Positions 12,190 to 24,165 of a stretch of DNA of 64,000 bases are shown here, one piece after another. The notes under the pieces were generated by a model that was not told the origin of the DNA, did no database searches, and worked only from the letters and a program-made list of their open reading frames with translations. The DNA comes from Camellia lanceoleosa (Eukaryota > Streptophyta > Magnoliopsida > Ericales > Theaceae): positions 41,176,190 through 41,240,189 of the forward strand of contig CM045761.1 of assembly GCA_025200525.1 (NCBI GenBank). Reading direction: 5' to 3'. Within the stretch, counting starts at the first letter, position 1. Every line of letters begins with the position of its first letter. The position numbers were made by a program, and so were the translations under genes.

Positions 12190-12485
12190 ATTTGTTTGTG
12201 TAGAAAATATTTTTCAATACATTTTTTTTTTCAAATCTTGTTTTCAAAAAACAAATATATATATATATATTTAGTAGTGGTGGTGGTAGAATGAAGGTAG
12301 AGGTGGAGGTGGAGATAGAGGTGGTGGTTTAATGGTGGTGTGACGGCGGCAATGATAGCAATGGTGATGATGGCATGGTGGTGGAAGTGAGTGATAATTA
12401 TAGTATGATAATATTGATAAAATTTTAATGTAGAAAATGTTCTTTATTTTTAAAAGTAAAAAATACTTTACATTCACTCTTGTTT
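12190..12485. mobile_element. MITE with GGT/GGA-rich core
   Basis: AT-rich arms surround a core at 12273-12385 made of GGT, GGA and GGC triplets. The right arm, read inverted (GAGTGAATGTAAAGTATTTT then TTACTTTTAAAA), matches an arm of the MITE at 53316-53789, which also has a triplet-repeat core. The two are therefore copies of one family. Exact ends here are uncertain, and element B has inserted a few bases to the right. Confidence 0.5.
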
Positions 12486-12506
12486 TTCATTATATTAAAC
12501 TAGTAG

Positions 12507-13240
12507 TGAGAGGGTAATTTATAAGTAAATGGGGCCAAGCTGGGTAATGGGCCGTTTTGTGGGCCGCAGTAAGAAATGGTTGAGTAAAAGGGCCTTGTAG
12601 TTAGTTCGGTCTAAAAAGAGCCTTAAAGTTAGCACGGTCACCATGGTCAGAGTAGTAACTACTAGCTCGGTCATACCATTCTGAGCCGAGATATTTTGAG
12701 CTTTCCTCAGGACCTTGCTCTAGATTAGCTCGGCCCAAGCTTGCTATGGTTAGCTCGACCTCAACAGGTGAAACTAAGGTACAAGCTATGAAGGGAAGAA
12801 CCGAGCTGGTTAGAGCTCGGTCATGTTTGCCAGTTTAGCATGGCCATGTTAGCTCGGTCTTTTTGTCATACTACTGAGGTAAAACCATCTCACTTGGTTT
12901 AAGTAGTGATGGCGGTGTTGAAGGATATGCATTATCTTTCAGGAGTGTGATTCCTATGAGGACTTTACATGGAGGAGTAATAGTCCTACTAGGATTGTGC
13001 CACGCGGAACCTATAAAAGCTCACAATATAACCTATGTACAGGTAACACAACTTTGATTCTCGAATACACAGATCTTTTGTCTATTTGTCTATTTTGCTG
13101 ACTTAGGCATCGGAGAGGTATCTGGCACACACCCGCCGGCTAACTTACGTTTGTGTTTTCAGGGAGTAAAGAGACGACGTTTAGAGGAGCGCAAACTTGA
13201 TCAACAGGATTATACGAGGACATTATTTCTTGCTCATACA
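12507..13240 (+). repeat. 5' LTR of element B
   Basis: It starts TGAGAGGGTAATTTATAAG and ends TTCTTGCTCATACA, directly before the primer binding site. It is 734 bp and pairs with 27489-28221. It contains repeated AGCTCGGTC motifs through its first 350 bp and a TATA-type promoter at 13012-13018. The upstream pentamer AGTAG is the target duplication. Confidence 0.95.
13012..13018 (+). promoter_or_regulatory. TATA box of the 5' LTR of element B
   Basis: TATAAAA sits about 230 bp before the LTR end, a sensible place for the U3/R boundary of a 734-bp LTR. In the 3' LTR the matching place reads TCTAAAA, so that copy of the promoter is damaged. Confidence 0.6.
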
Positions 13241-13242
13241 AT

Positions 13243-13260
13243 TGGCGCCGTTTGTGGAAA
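13243..13260 (+). other. Primer binding site of element B
   Basis: TGGCGCCGTTTGTGGAAA lies two bases after the LTR end. TGGCGCCGTT at this position is the form usually matched to the 3' end of plant tRNA-Asp in Athila/Tat elements. The tRNA assignment is from memory of that family. Confidence 0.75.
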
Positions 13261-13310
13261 AACCAGAAAGAAAACCTCTTGATCAAGTTTTTTCCTCTCT
13301 AGTTGGAGGT

Positions 13311-15066
13311 AATGGCATACAATGAAGATTTGCCGCAATCCGCCATCAACGAACAAACCCTAGAGGGGGGTGGAAGGCGCGAAAGTTTGTTTTCTATCCC
13401 TCCCATGACAGATTTAGAGCCCCAGCGACAGAACCCTCGGAGGGATGCAAAAGGAATGCGGATTAACAGTCTCGTCGCTCTCAAAGTCTTGAAAGACAGA
13501 GGCGGAGGATCAATCCTCAAGTTGCGGAGGATCGCGTAAAGGAACAAGACGAGTTAATAAGGAAGGTGGCGGCAAACATGGAGTCTATGAAGCGCTAGAT
13601 CAAAGGAAAAGGGGTGGCGACAGGAGAGGGGCACAAAAGCAGTATGCCCCCTCGCCACTCGGAAGATCGTGGTAGGCATACCACATCATCGCAAGCAGAG
13701 AGTAGGAGCCTGAGAACAGGCGACACTCAGTCAAGAACTCCCAAGACTCGTTACTCCAGGTCTGAGAGAACGAGAACTGAGAGGTCATATATCGAGGGAA
13801 GCACCTATCGGCCCTCGCGCACGCACCAGACGTCATCCAGGCAGACGGAATTGCCTAGATCATCCGATTTGCGAACTGTGCTAAAAGAAAGGGCACGATG
13901 GAAGGAGGATACTAGGGCGCACGACCCGCACAGAGTTTCAGTCCTTCAGCGGTTGGCTCCTCAGACGCATGGGAGCGTCGAGGTAGGAATGCCAATACCG
14001 CACCTTGCTTACGAACCAGCAGACAAAGCATTAGCAAAGCTGCAGACCTCGCCGTTCGTTCCGGTAATTGAGAACGCACCACTACCTTCGGGCTTTCACC
14101 AGCCCAAATTTACCACTTATGAAGGGAAGACGGACCCCTACATGGACCCCTACATGCACCTAAGCCACTTTCGCCAGGTTATGGCAATATACCGACGGAA
14201 CGAGGCTTTAATGTGCATCCTTTTTCCATCCAGCCTTGGCGACCTAGGTTTAACCTGGTTCGAAAGGCTACTAGAAGGTAGCATCGCCTCCTGGGCGCAA
14301 TTGGCAGAGGCGTTCGTGACTAGGTTCAGAACGAATACCAAAACATCGGTGGAGATCGATCAGCTACTCTCCATTGACATGGGCAACAAGGAGACGTTGA
14401 GATCCTACAATAATCGTTATCCTCGCCATTGCACAATACAAACGGGGCTTGCTAGTCGGCAACAAATTGAGGGATTCAATCACTATGACGCCTCCCTTTA
14501 CGATGGAGGCCTTAATGAAGAGAATGCACCAACATATTCGTGTGGAAGAGGATGGTGCCTGTGCTAAAGCGAAATCTGGCACAACAGCAATACTAGATAA
14601 AAAGACTTCAGCAAAAGTCAACACGGTAGAACGACCAAGTAGGAATGGGTGTGGTAGACGGGCTAACAAAGAGGATCCAGACAAAAGGTGGCTAAGAGTT
14701 CGCACTGCCATTACCACTGTGTTCAAAAAACCAATCTACCAAATTCTCAGTGAGATACGTGATGAACCTTTCGCCTGATGGCCAGCTAAGTTGGGAGAAG
14801 CACAAAAAGACTATGACGAAGGATCCCGGTGTACCTTCCATAATGAAAAGGGACATCGCACAGAGAATTGCACGCCATTGAGACAGCATTTGGAGGAGTT
14901 AGTGGCAGCTGGGCACCTGGACCAGTACATAGAAGGAGAGACCCAGCCAGTCCCTCAGAACCACGATAACCCAAATGGAATGCCAATCGACGCCCCACCT
15001 CAAGGTGTGATTAACGTAATACATGGGGTATTCGAACCTGAGCGAGTATGTGAGCTCAGGGAATGA
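13311..15066 (+). pseudogene. gag of element B, frameshifted
   Basis: Three overlapping pieces cover gag: an N-terminal stretch (13311-13539), the main part (13614 to about 14440), and continuation in another frame (14449-14778), then 14791-15066. The central part has the Retrotransposon_gag pattern (TWFERLLEGSIASWAQL, then FVTRFR). The C-terminal part has a zinc-knuckle-like CTFHNEKGHRTENC followed by a Leu-rich stretch (LEELVAAGHLDQYI), typical of Tat-type gag. Gag would form the cytoplasmic particle that packages element RNA. At least one frameshift near 14420-14560 and a TGA at 14776-14778 interrupt it. Confidence 0.8.
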
Positions 15067-15589
15067 TCAAGAAGGCTGAGCATTTAAGGGAGATATTAAG
15101 TGCACAACCTGCCATTAAAAAAGGAAGAACAGAAGCCACGAATGTCATATCTTTCTCAGATAGAGATTTGGCAAGGATATATTGCCCTCACAATGACGCA
15201 CTGGTTGTCACACTTCGCGTCAAGGATTATGACATCAAATGGATTTTGATCGACCAAGGAAGCTCGTGTGAGATAATGTATTACGAAACCTCAAACAATT
15301 GAAACTGGAGGACAAAGACTTGGCGCCTACAACATCTCCCCTAATTGGATTCAACTCAATGCCAGAGTGGCCAGTGGGCAAGATAATCCTCCCAGTCAGA
15401 GCAGGAAGCATGACGAAACAAGTGGAATTCTGGGTATTAAAAGTCCTATCCACTTACAACATAATCTTGGGAAGGACATGGCTGCATGCCATGCGATCGG
15501 TAGCGTCAACCTACCATCAAGTATTGCGGTTCCCCAACGAAGCCGGAGTAATTGAAGAGGTCTTTGGAGACCAAATTATGTCCAAATAA
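15063..15589 (+). pseudogene. Aspartic protease region of element B
   Basis: LIDQGSSCEIMYY (about 15247-15285) is the aspartic protease active-site region; the usual D-T/S-G-S-S reads D-Q-G-S-S here. After a frame change at about 15300 comes YNIILGRTWLH, the conserved ILGR segment that closes the protease fold. The enzyme cuts the Gag-Pol precursor. The altered residue after the catalytic Asp and the frame break mean it is not functional. Confidence 0.75.
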
Positions 15590-17284
15590 TGCTTCGTCAC
15601 AGTAAATGATAGCCACGCTGCCAAGGGATATGTACAGATGGTGGAAGAACCTGAGAGCAATGAGCTGTTCGCAGATGTTGGCAAAGCAGCTGAACAGAAG
15701 GCGGTGGAAGACTTGGTACAAGTAAGGATAGATGAAAAAGACCCAGAAAAGTTCTTTTTACTTGACTCGCCATTGTCCAGCATTAAGAGAATAGATGTCA
15801 TGAAATTCTTAACCTCTAACATCGAAGTGTTCGCCTGGACGCCGTATGACATGTCTGGCATTGACCCAAACTTCATCTGTCACCAATTAAATGTCCACCC
15901 AACTGCCAAACCAATTATACAGCGCATTCGCAGACCAGCACTCCACCACGCCGAGATAATGGCGGAAGAAGTGGGAAACCTTCTAGAGGCAGGAGCTATC
16001 AGAAAAGTGCACTATCCCAAGTGCATATCCAATATTGTGGTGGTGCCAAAGAAGAATGAAAAATGACATGTCTACGTGGACTACAAAACAGTCAACAAGG
16101 CATGCCCAAATGATAGCTTTCCCTTACCGCGGATAAACCAACTGGTAGACCTAACGGTAAGACACAATCGACTCAGCTTTCTTAATGCGTACAGAGGTTA
16201 CCATCAGATTGCGATGTATGAACCAGACTAGGAAGTCACATCCTTTACAACACTAAGAGAACTATATTGCTACAAGATCATGCCCTTTGGCCTAAAAAAC
16301 GTAGGGGCAACATTCCAACGGATGGTTACCAAGATGTTTGAACCATTGTTAGGCAGAACAATGGAGACATACATAGATGATATGGTGGTCAAAAGCAAGG
16401 ATGAGAATGACCATCTCAGGGACCTAGGTGAGATGTTTCAGATCCTGAAAAAGAACAAATTACGCTTTAATGCATCCAAGTGTGCGTTCGGCATAGGATT
16501 TGGCAAATTCCTAGGCTTCCTGGTGACCAACCGAAGTATAGAGGCAGACCCCTCTCAGATCAAAGCAATTTAGGATCTAGAGAGGCCCAACTCAGTAAAA
16601 GAAGTGCAGCATCTCACTGGTATGGCAGCTGCGCTCAACCGGTTCATAAGTCGGTTGTCAGACAGATGTCGACCATTTTTCCAAGAGTTAAAGGCCAAGT
16701 TTGCATAGGATGAAGAATGCGATTACGCCCTAGAAAGCCTGAAAGAATACGTGTCTTCCCCACCGTTGCTGGTAACTCCAATACTTGGTGAAGAGCTCTT
16801 TCTGTACCTAGCAGTTTCACAGCACGCAGTCAGCGCGGTGTTGGTCAGAGCAGAAGGAATCCAACACCTGCCTATCTTTTATGTTAGCAAAACCTTGCTG
16901 GGCGCAGAAACCAGGTACTTACTATTGGAAAAACTGGCCTTAGCCCTGATGATGGCCTCTAGGAAACTGTCGCATTACTTCCACGTCCACACCATAATCG
17001 TCCTCACAGCTTTTCCGTTAAAAGCTTTATTTGAGAGGGCGAACTTTTCTGGGCGAATCTTGAAGTGGGTAGTAGAGTTGGGACAGTTTGACATCAAGTT
17101 TCAACCTAAAACTGCAATAAAAACACAAGCTTTGGCAAACTTTGTGGCAGAGTTCACACCAGGAAGCCATCACATCTGCTCAGTTGACTTGATTGGTGCA
17201 GCCGAAATGGGGATGGAAAACGCCGCAGGAAGCGCAACCCCTGAATCAGGATGCCCAGCCATATCCCAAAATAGACCAAAGTGA
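15590..17284 (+). pseudogene. Reverse transcriptase and RT-linked RNase H of element B
   Basis: RT copies element RNA into DNA. The catalytic YIDD box is at 16370-16381; before it, [15 protein letters not shown] is the classic upstream motif. The fragment 15638-16066 is the N-terminal linker and first finger motifs. The RT-linked RNase H (16751-17170) has YLAVSQHAVSAVL where active versions carry an Asp-based motif, so this domain looks catalytically lost and replaced by the second RNase H downstream. Stops at 16064-16066, 16229-16231, 16571-16573 and 16706-16708 sit where Trp or Gln codons are expected. Confidence 0.88.
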
Positions 17285-17372
17285 AGACAAGCAAAAAGAA
17301 GCAAACCACGCTGCACCAGGCAAAGACCTATCAACAAGTAAAAACTTGGAACAATCAGATAGTGAGGGGCAA

Positions 17373-19841
17373 TGTAATAACCCCAACCTCTGATTAGTGT
17401 TAATCCGTACTTACTTATGTCTGACGGTAATTTCGGAAGGATTTGGGATTGATTTGCAGGTGTATTGCATTATTTATGTGTTTCTATCTATTTGCGATAA
17501 AATGATCTATCCATGTCTTTGACTTAAAACTGCAAATTGAAAGCCTTATTGGTGTCCAATTCCGAAATTGATTTGTGTTACGTGTTAGTTAGGATTTATA
17601 GAATTTTATGGTAGGTTTAATTAAAATTTGGATCGAAGCGATTAAATTAAATTAAATAATGCTGGATTAAACATCAATTAAGTGAATGCAAGTTAATTAC
17701 ATCTTTGCCCTTGAGTGGGCCACTTTCTCACACATTGTTTAGAATTGATTCATACACATTTTCATCCATTTTCCCTTGCCTAAACCGTTAAAGAGGGAGA
17801 CAGTAGGAGAACAAGATTGAGTTCATTTAGAATTGTGCTTGAGCTTAGAAGAATTGAAGGCAACTTGGAAGATTAGGCTACTAAGCTTGGAATTCAAGAC
17901 CTAAGGTAGGAGATTTCCTTTTCAATTGTAAATTTACGATAAATTCTTGCATGGTTCATGGTTAATTAGTGTCTAAAGCTAGGAATTGGGTTAAGGTGTT
18001 GAATTAAGGATTAATTCATGCATGCATGCACATATTCTTAGATTTTGGAGTTGTTCTTTATGAATTTCCACATGCATGTCCACATTTTTGTTATAGTCTA
18101 TGAATTCATCCTATTCTTGAACTTAATCTTGCTTTGGATCATGTTTTGAAGCATTAAGAGTCATGAGAAGTCATGCATGTTACATTTAAGTTTTGTTCTT
18201 GAGATTTTATTTGAATTTGTGATCAATTGACTCACCCTTGGGCTTGAATTTTACAAATTGATCTTTGAAACATCTTCTACTATGAGTTTACAAGTGTTTT
18301 CCAGAAAATGGGCCCAAGAGGTCGAGTTTTGAGGTGTTGAATGCTTGGTTTAAGCTTGGGAGGCAAATCTGAAAATTCCAGAATTTGGCTTTCTCGCTCA
18401 AACGAAGGATTCCACGCTCAAGCGACCATCGTTTGTTCAGAGTTGTGCTCGAGCGAAGGAATGGTGGCTCGATTTAAATTGCAAGCTCGTGTTTTTGGTG
18501 CCTTGAGCGACGCTTTCGGCGACAAGACCTACGCTCGGCGAAGGCTCATCTCACGCCGGCGAGCATCAAGCGGGCATCGAGCGTAAAATTTCAACAACCA
18601 GTACTTTTTTATTTTTACAGACTGCTCGAGGGAAGGAGTCTACGCTCGAGCGACCCCTCTATTTTGACAACCTCGCTCGAGCGAGACCCTTGTTTTCAGC
18701 AAGTTTTGAAAAATGTTTTCCAAGGCATCTTTGCATCCTCATTCCATCCTAGGCATTCCTAGGCCATGTTTAAGACCCCATAATGAGGATAAGGGTTAGA
18801 AACACACTAAGAGCCAATGAAATAAGTTTTGTACAATTAGAGCGTGTGTTTCAAGTATGCATCTGTTATGTATTGTGTAGGTCACGTGCCACATACCGTT
18901 TGACCAAGTTTACTCCGTCTGTCCGTCTCAAGGCCCACTATGAGTAATAACTCTGTAAAGTTATGTTTAACTTAAGTATTTTCTGACTGGTATGATATGA
19001 TCTGTTTTCTGAAAAGCTATCTTACGAATTATGAATGAATGTCCAATTTTCTGAAAAGTATTTGTGGCACCCTTAGTTCACATGGCCCTCGCTCGGAGGT
19101 AACAATATCGCAGCCAATCTACACGTAGCCCTCGCCTGGGGGTAACAATATCATGGCTACTTGCGTGCAAGATATGGACCTTTATGGTCGTTGGTACCAA
19201 CTATATATGTGGGTCTCTGGACCAATCTGATCTGATAGCTAATGGGTGTACCACGTATGATCTTATGCAAAATCTGAATATGAACATGAGTATGTATCTG
19301 AATTTGTCTCTGTTTTGAAATCTGAATATGTTTTTATTTGAATGCTGGATTCTAACTTGTGATGGACATCATACATTAAATCCCTTTACTCTGTTATTAT
19401 TCACTGGGCTTTCGCTCACAGTTTATATTATTTATGTAGGTGAGCTGGCACATGACGAGGCGAGTTAATGACATACATCTTGTTTTTGTCAGCCAACCGT
19501 TATGCCTCCCGAGGAGGTTCTGATCGAAGTCTAATGCCATGGCTGTTTTTGTTTTCATGCTAGTCTCTGTAACTGTTGTAAAGTTAGATCTTGGGAAGTT
19601 CACTTTAGTAAATATTTTGTAAATATTGGTGTCCTTGACTGGCATGCTTATATATATATAAATAAGTTTTGATATGTTCTGTCTTATGTACGTTATCACA
19701 GCTCATTGGACCTTGTCTATCTTGTATAATTGCTTCCGCAGCTCCTTATCATTTGCTAATCAGTTCAGAGGCCTTTGGTAATCCACGAATTACTGGCCGG
19801 TTACGGTGCTAAACCTACAGGGGCGGGTTTGGGTCATGACA
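17373..19841 (+). mobile_element. Solo LTR nested in element B (same family as 7168-9608)
   Basis: It begins TGTAATAACCCCAACCTC and ends GGGTTTGGGTCATGACA. Perfect 5-bp duplications GGCAA lie at 17368-17372 and 19842-19846. Removing it rejoins the spacer between the two RNase H domains of element B. It is 2,469 bp, with no internal region, PBS or polyprotein. It is the same element as the inverted copy at 7168-9608, including the cluster of CGCTCGAGCG-type palindromes. Confidence 0.9.
18390..18690. repeat. CGCTCGAGCG-type palindrome cluster in nested solo LTR
   Basis: GCTCGAGCG and decayed forms (GCTCAAGCG, GCTCGGCG) recur about eight to ten times in 300 bp, in the same relative place as in the sister LTR. 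The decay is mainly C to T or G to A, which fits methylated CpG loss. Confidence 0.75.
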
Positions 19842-21830
19842 GGCAAACAGTAAGCATGGTCTTTGAAGAAAACACCAGCAACACTCAGAACCCCAAGGCA
19901 TCATCTAATCCCTCCACTTGTTGGAAGCTGTTCGTTGGAGAAATGTGGAAGCTCTTCGTGGATGGAGCGTCCAACAGGCACGGCGCAGGACTTGGCATAG
20001 TCCTTATCTCACCAGATGGCCTAATAGTGGAACAAGCAGTCAACCTTGGCTTCCCAGCATCAAACAACGAAGTGGAGTATGAAGCGCTTCTAGCAGGTCT
20101 AAAATCAGCACTCTACATGAAGGCCACTGAACTAATGGTCTACAGTGACTCTGTGACACCCGAATGTTTTAAATTTAACATTACGAAAATAAATAATAAT
20201 AATAATAAAATAAGTATATATATATATTCATGTAGTGATAATAATAATAATAATAAATAAATGATAATAAATAAATGCATAAGTTAGGAAATTGGGAATT
20301 TTATGGTTAAAGAAATACATTGTGAAATATTACACATTAAATATTTTAGTAAGTGGTAAGTGGTGATTTATAGCTGGGTAGTGAGGTTTTTAAACATGAA
20401 CCTAACTTATTATACGCAAATTTTAGGAGTCATCTTGAATTGCCAAAAAAGGTAACAACTCTTAAATTAAATTAAAAATGGTCAAATATATCTTTTAAGG
20501 AGTTAGATTAGTCAATGGTCAAGAGGTTGGATTCAAACAATCAAACAAACTATTAAATAGCAGATAAGGGTGGACCAGCGTAAGTTCTAAGGAGTTTCAC
20601 ACGCGTCGCAATTTCGGACCTTCCGTGACTTCCTATCCACGATTACCCTCATATCAATAGGAATGGTGGTATGTTTAAGGGATGGAAAGAAAAAAAAGAA
20701 GTAGAAAAGAGGGCGTACGGGTGAGCATTTTGAGTGGTGGTGGAAACAAAAAAAAAAAGATAAAGGAATTAATTTAAGGTGAGTTATATTATACCTTGAG
20801 TTACCAAAAGTTACCAAAAAGTATTTTACTTATGTTTTGACTTACCAAAATCTGTTTCATATAATTTATGTTTTATTTATATATTAATAAAAGTTATGTT
20901 TTATAAAAGTTCAGTTACGTGGTTTTATATCTGCACCCTATTTGTTTAAAAGTGAAACCCATGGATATGTTTGTTTTACTTTTAAAAAATATTTGGCTAT
21001 GACCTTATATGAAAATATGTTTTGTGAATACCACCACGAGAGTCCCATGCCTTGGGAGACTTAAATAACCATTGGCTAGTGTTTGACCACTTTGTGGTCC
21101 AGTGATTGTCATGGATCCATTGACCAGTGTAGTGCTTGTCACTTAGTGATGTGTCGTGGTTATAATGATTATTTCAGTTTCTGACACTTAATTAATTTGT
21201 GTATTCAACTCAACTCAATTTATAATGTTTTAGCTTACATAAATATCCATGGCCATTTTATGCCCCTCATAGTATAATATTTCTCACTCTGCTATGTGCT
21301 TATAGTTGTTATCCCTTTCAGGTGACGAGATTTAGCGAGATCAAGATGAAAAATAAATCGCTATGTTATCTTGTTTTCTACCTTTTATTATTAAACTCTT
21401 GTAATACAATGAAGCTCAAATGACTATGTTTTATTACCTTTTAAATAAACAGTTGGTACCCAGTTATTTATTTAATTTATCCACTTGCGCTGTGACTACA
21501 GAATTATCCGAATTATTTTATTTTTTTTTAATCTTGTTACGACGCTGAACTTTTGGGTACCGAGTTTGGGTCGTGACAGACTCACAACTGGTGGTAAACC
21601 AAATCTCGAGCGATTACATGGCAAAGGATGAGAGGATGGCCAAATACCAAGAGTTAGTCAGAAAAGAGATCATGAAATTTGAAGTAGTACGAATAGAGCA
21701 GATCGGCAGGGAAGAAAACAGTAGAGCAGACGAACTAGCAGGCTTTGCTTCAATGACAGATACATCCATCCCACATCCGTTACTGATTGACTACTTACCA
21801 AGACCAAGCATTGAAGAACCCGAGGCAACT
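19842..21830 (+). pseudogene. Second RNase H of element B, split by a solo LTR
   Basis: Coding resumes at 19847 and includes [14 protein letters not shown] (first Asp) and NNEVEYEAL (Glu). It reaches VYSDS at 20151, where the nested LTR 20152-21578 interrupts it. After the second copy of GACTC (21579-21583) the frame continues with QLVVNQ and ends with ADELAG near 21740. The insertion falls within one codon of a catalytic Asp. This is the same domain as 399-887 in element A and is the plant/archaeal-like RNase H characteristic of Tat elements. Confidence 0.85.
20152..21578 (+). mobile_element. Second solo LTR nested in element B
   Basis: It begins TGTGACACCCGAATG and ends GAGTTTGGGTCGTGACA. 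The flanking pentamers GACTC (20147-20151 and 21579-21583) are identical. It is 1,427 bp and noncoding, with AAT microsatellite runs near 20190-20270. The end pattern is like the 2.4-kb solo LTRs but the interior differs, so it is a separate family, probably of the same superfamily. Confidence 0.88.
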
Positions 21831-21839
21831 GAGGTATGT

Positions 21840-23099
21840 TGCGCCGAATTAGGCCCTTCTTGGATGGATCTCATTATAATGTTTTTAAAAGACGGTGTCC
21901 TATCCAAAGAGAAGAAAAAAGCCAACAAGATTAGAGCAAAGTCGCAACGATTTTGGCTCTCCCCATCAATGGCCTTGTACAAAAAATCCTTCATAGGACC
22001 TTACTTGAAATGCGTCCATCCCAGCAAGGTCGAGGCATTCTTGTTTGAGATACATGAAGGCGTATGCGGAAGCCACGAAGGGGAAAGATCATTGGCTTAC
22101 AGAGTAATTTCGCAGGGATATTGGTGGCCATACATGCAAGCAGATTTAGAGAAGTATGTCAAGAAGTGCGAGAAATGTCAGAAGTTCGCACACCAAATAC
22201 ATCAACCAGCCAGAGAGGTTCTACCATTAACTAGCCCATGGCCCTTCGCAATGTGGGGCTTGGACCTAGTAGGACCACTTCTAACAGTACCCGGTAACAG
22301 AAAGTTTTTTCTTCCGGCAACAGACTACTTCACAAAGTGGGTGGAGACGGAAGCATTAGTATCAATAAAGGAGAAAAATGTGAAGAAGTTCGTCTGGAAG
22401 AATATCATCACTCGATTCGGCATACCAAAAGCTCTAATATTTGACAACGACACTCAGTTCGATGGTAAAATTTTTAGAGGCTTTTGTGAAGAATACAAGA
22501 TAGAATTCTACAACTTTACACCAGCATACCCCCAAGCAAATGGCCAGGCGGAGGTATCAAACAAAGTCGTCTTAGATGGATTGAAGAAAAGGCTGGAGAA
22601 AGCAAAAGGCAAGTGGGCTGAGGAACTCTCTCACATTTTATGGGCTTACCGCACCACACCTCGGCGGTCAACTAGAGAAACACCTTTTTCCTTGGCCTAT
22701 GGCATGGAAGCAGTAATCCCACTGGAAGTCGGCCTCCCCACAATCAGAAGTGAAAATTTTGATCCAGATTTAAATGAAGAAGACATAGCATTGGAGCTCT
22801 ACTTTGCAGAAGAAAGAAGAGAAAGAGCACTAGTTCACATCGCCTCATACCAGTAAGAGTTATTCAAAAAATATAATAAGACAGTACATCCAAGGCAATT
22901 CAAGATTGGAGATTGGGTGCCGCGCAAAGTAATAGGAAACACCCTGGTACCCAGAGATGGCAAGTTAGGGCCCAATTGGGAAGGCCCTTACAAAGTGGTT
23001 GAATTAGCAAGAAAAGGGGCATACCACTTGGAAGATGAAGATATCAAAGCCATTCCCAGGCCATGGAACACTGCCAATCTCAAACAATTTTATTTTTAG
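21840..23099 (+). pseudogene. Integrase of element B, nearly intact
   Basis: A continuous frame from 21584 to 22853 covers the end of RNase H and most of the integrase. The zinc finger has HEGVCGSHEG and KCEKCQKF (about 22050-22190). The catalytic core has Asp in MWGLDLV, Asp in IFDNDTQF and Glu in NGQAEVSNK. The C-terminal part has PNWEGPYKV. The enzyme would insert the cDNA into chromosomal DNA. One stop, TAA at 22854-22856, replaces a codon that reads CAA in element A. After it the frame runs on to the natural stop at 23097-23099. This is the best-preserved coding part of either retrotransposon here. Confidence 0.88.
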
Positions 23100-23189
23100 C
23101 TTTTCTTTAAATTTACTTGTAGTTTTTATTTTTCAATAAAACAAGTAGTTTCTTTTTCAGCATAAATTATTTTTTCAAATAGTTTTTGG

Positions 23190-24165
23190 GAACTAGGGGC
23201 AATGAAATCAGAGTTGGCCAGAATAACCAACTTTGAGCTTTCTTCAGCTAGGATTAGGATCTGGGCTAAAGAGGTTAGCTGGAAAAATCAACACTTCTCC
23301 TAAGCCAAGATAAGGATCGAGGCTGCAGGATGTTTGGCAGGAATAACCAAACACTTCGCTCTAGGTTGGCAGGAATAACCAGCGTTGAGCTCTCTTTAGC
23401 TAGGATTAGGATCTAGGCTGAAAAGGTTGGCTGGAAAAACCAACACTTCTCCTAAGTTAAGATAAAGATCGAGGTTGTAGGATGTTTGGCAAGAATAACC
23501 AAACATTTCGCTCTAGGTTGGCAGGAAAAACTAACTTTGAGCTCTCTTCAGCTAAGATTAGGATCTAGGCTGAAGATGTTGGCTGGAAAAACCAACATTT
23601 ACTCTTTCTAAGCCGAGATAAGAATCTAGGCTGCAAGGCGTTTGGCCGGAATAACCAAACACTTCGCTCAAAGTTGGCCGGAATAACCAACTTTGGGCTC
23701 TCTTTAGCCAAGATCAGGATCTAGGCTGAAGAGGTTGGCTGGAAAAACCAACATTTAATACTCTTCAGCCGAGATAAAGGATCTTAGCTGAAGAGTGGTT
23801 GGCTAGAAAAACCCACACTTAGTACTCTTCAGCCGAGATAAAGGATCTAGGCTGAAGAGTGGTTAGCTGGAAAAACCAACACTTAGTACTATTCAGCCAA
23901 GATAAAGGATCTAGGCCAAAGAGTGGTTGGCTGGAAAAACCAACACTTAGTACTCTTCAGCCGAGATAAAGGATCTAGGCTGAAAAGTGGTTGGTTGGAA
24001 AAACCAACACTTTGTACTCTTCAGCCGAGATAAAGGATCCAAGCTGAAGAGTGGTTGGTTGGAATAACAACTTTTTGTAATCTTTAGTCGAGGTAAAAAC
24101 CTTGGCTAAAGAGGTTGGCAGGTATGACCACATAGGTCTCAAGGTTAAGACCGAGATAGGTATCT
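23190..24165 (+). repeat. Two-part minisatellite of element B
   Basis: The left half (to about 23720) has a higher-order unit of about 180 bp. It alternates TTGGCAGGAATAACCAA, TTAGGATCTAGGCTGAAGAG and TTGGCTGGAAAAACCAAC blocks. The right half (about 23740-24110) is a simpler unit of about 64 bp with CTCTTCAGCCGAGATAAAGG and GGTTGGCTGGAAAAACC. The position matches the array of element A, but the unit sequence differs except for the shared short core CCGAGAT. Confidence 0.85.
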
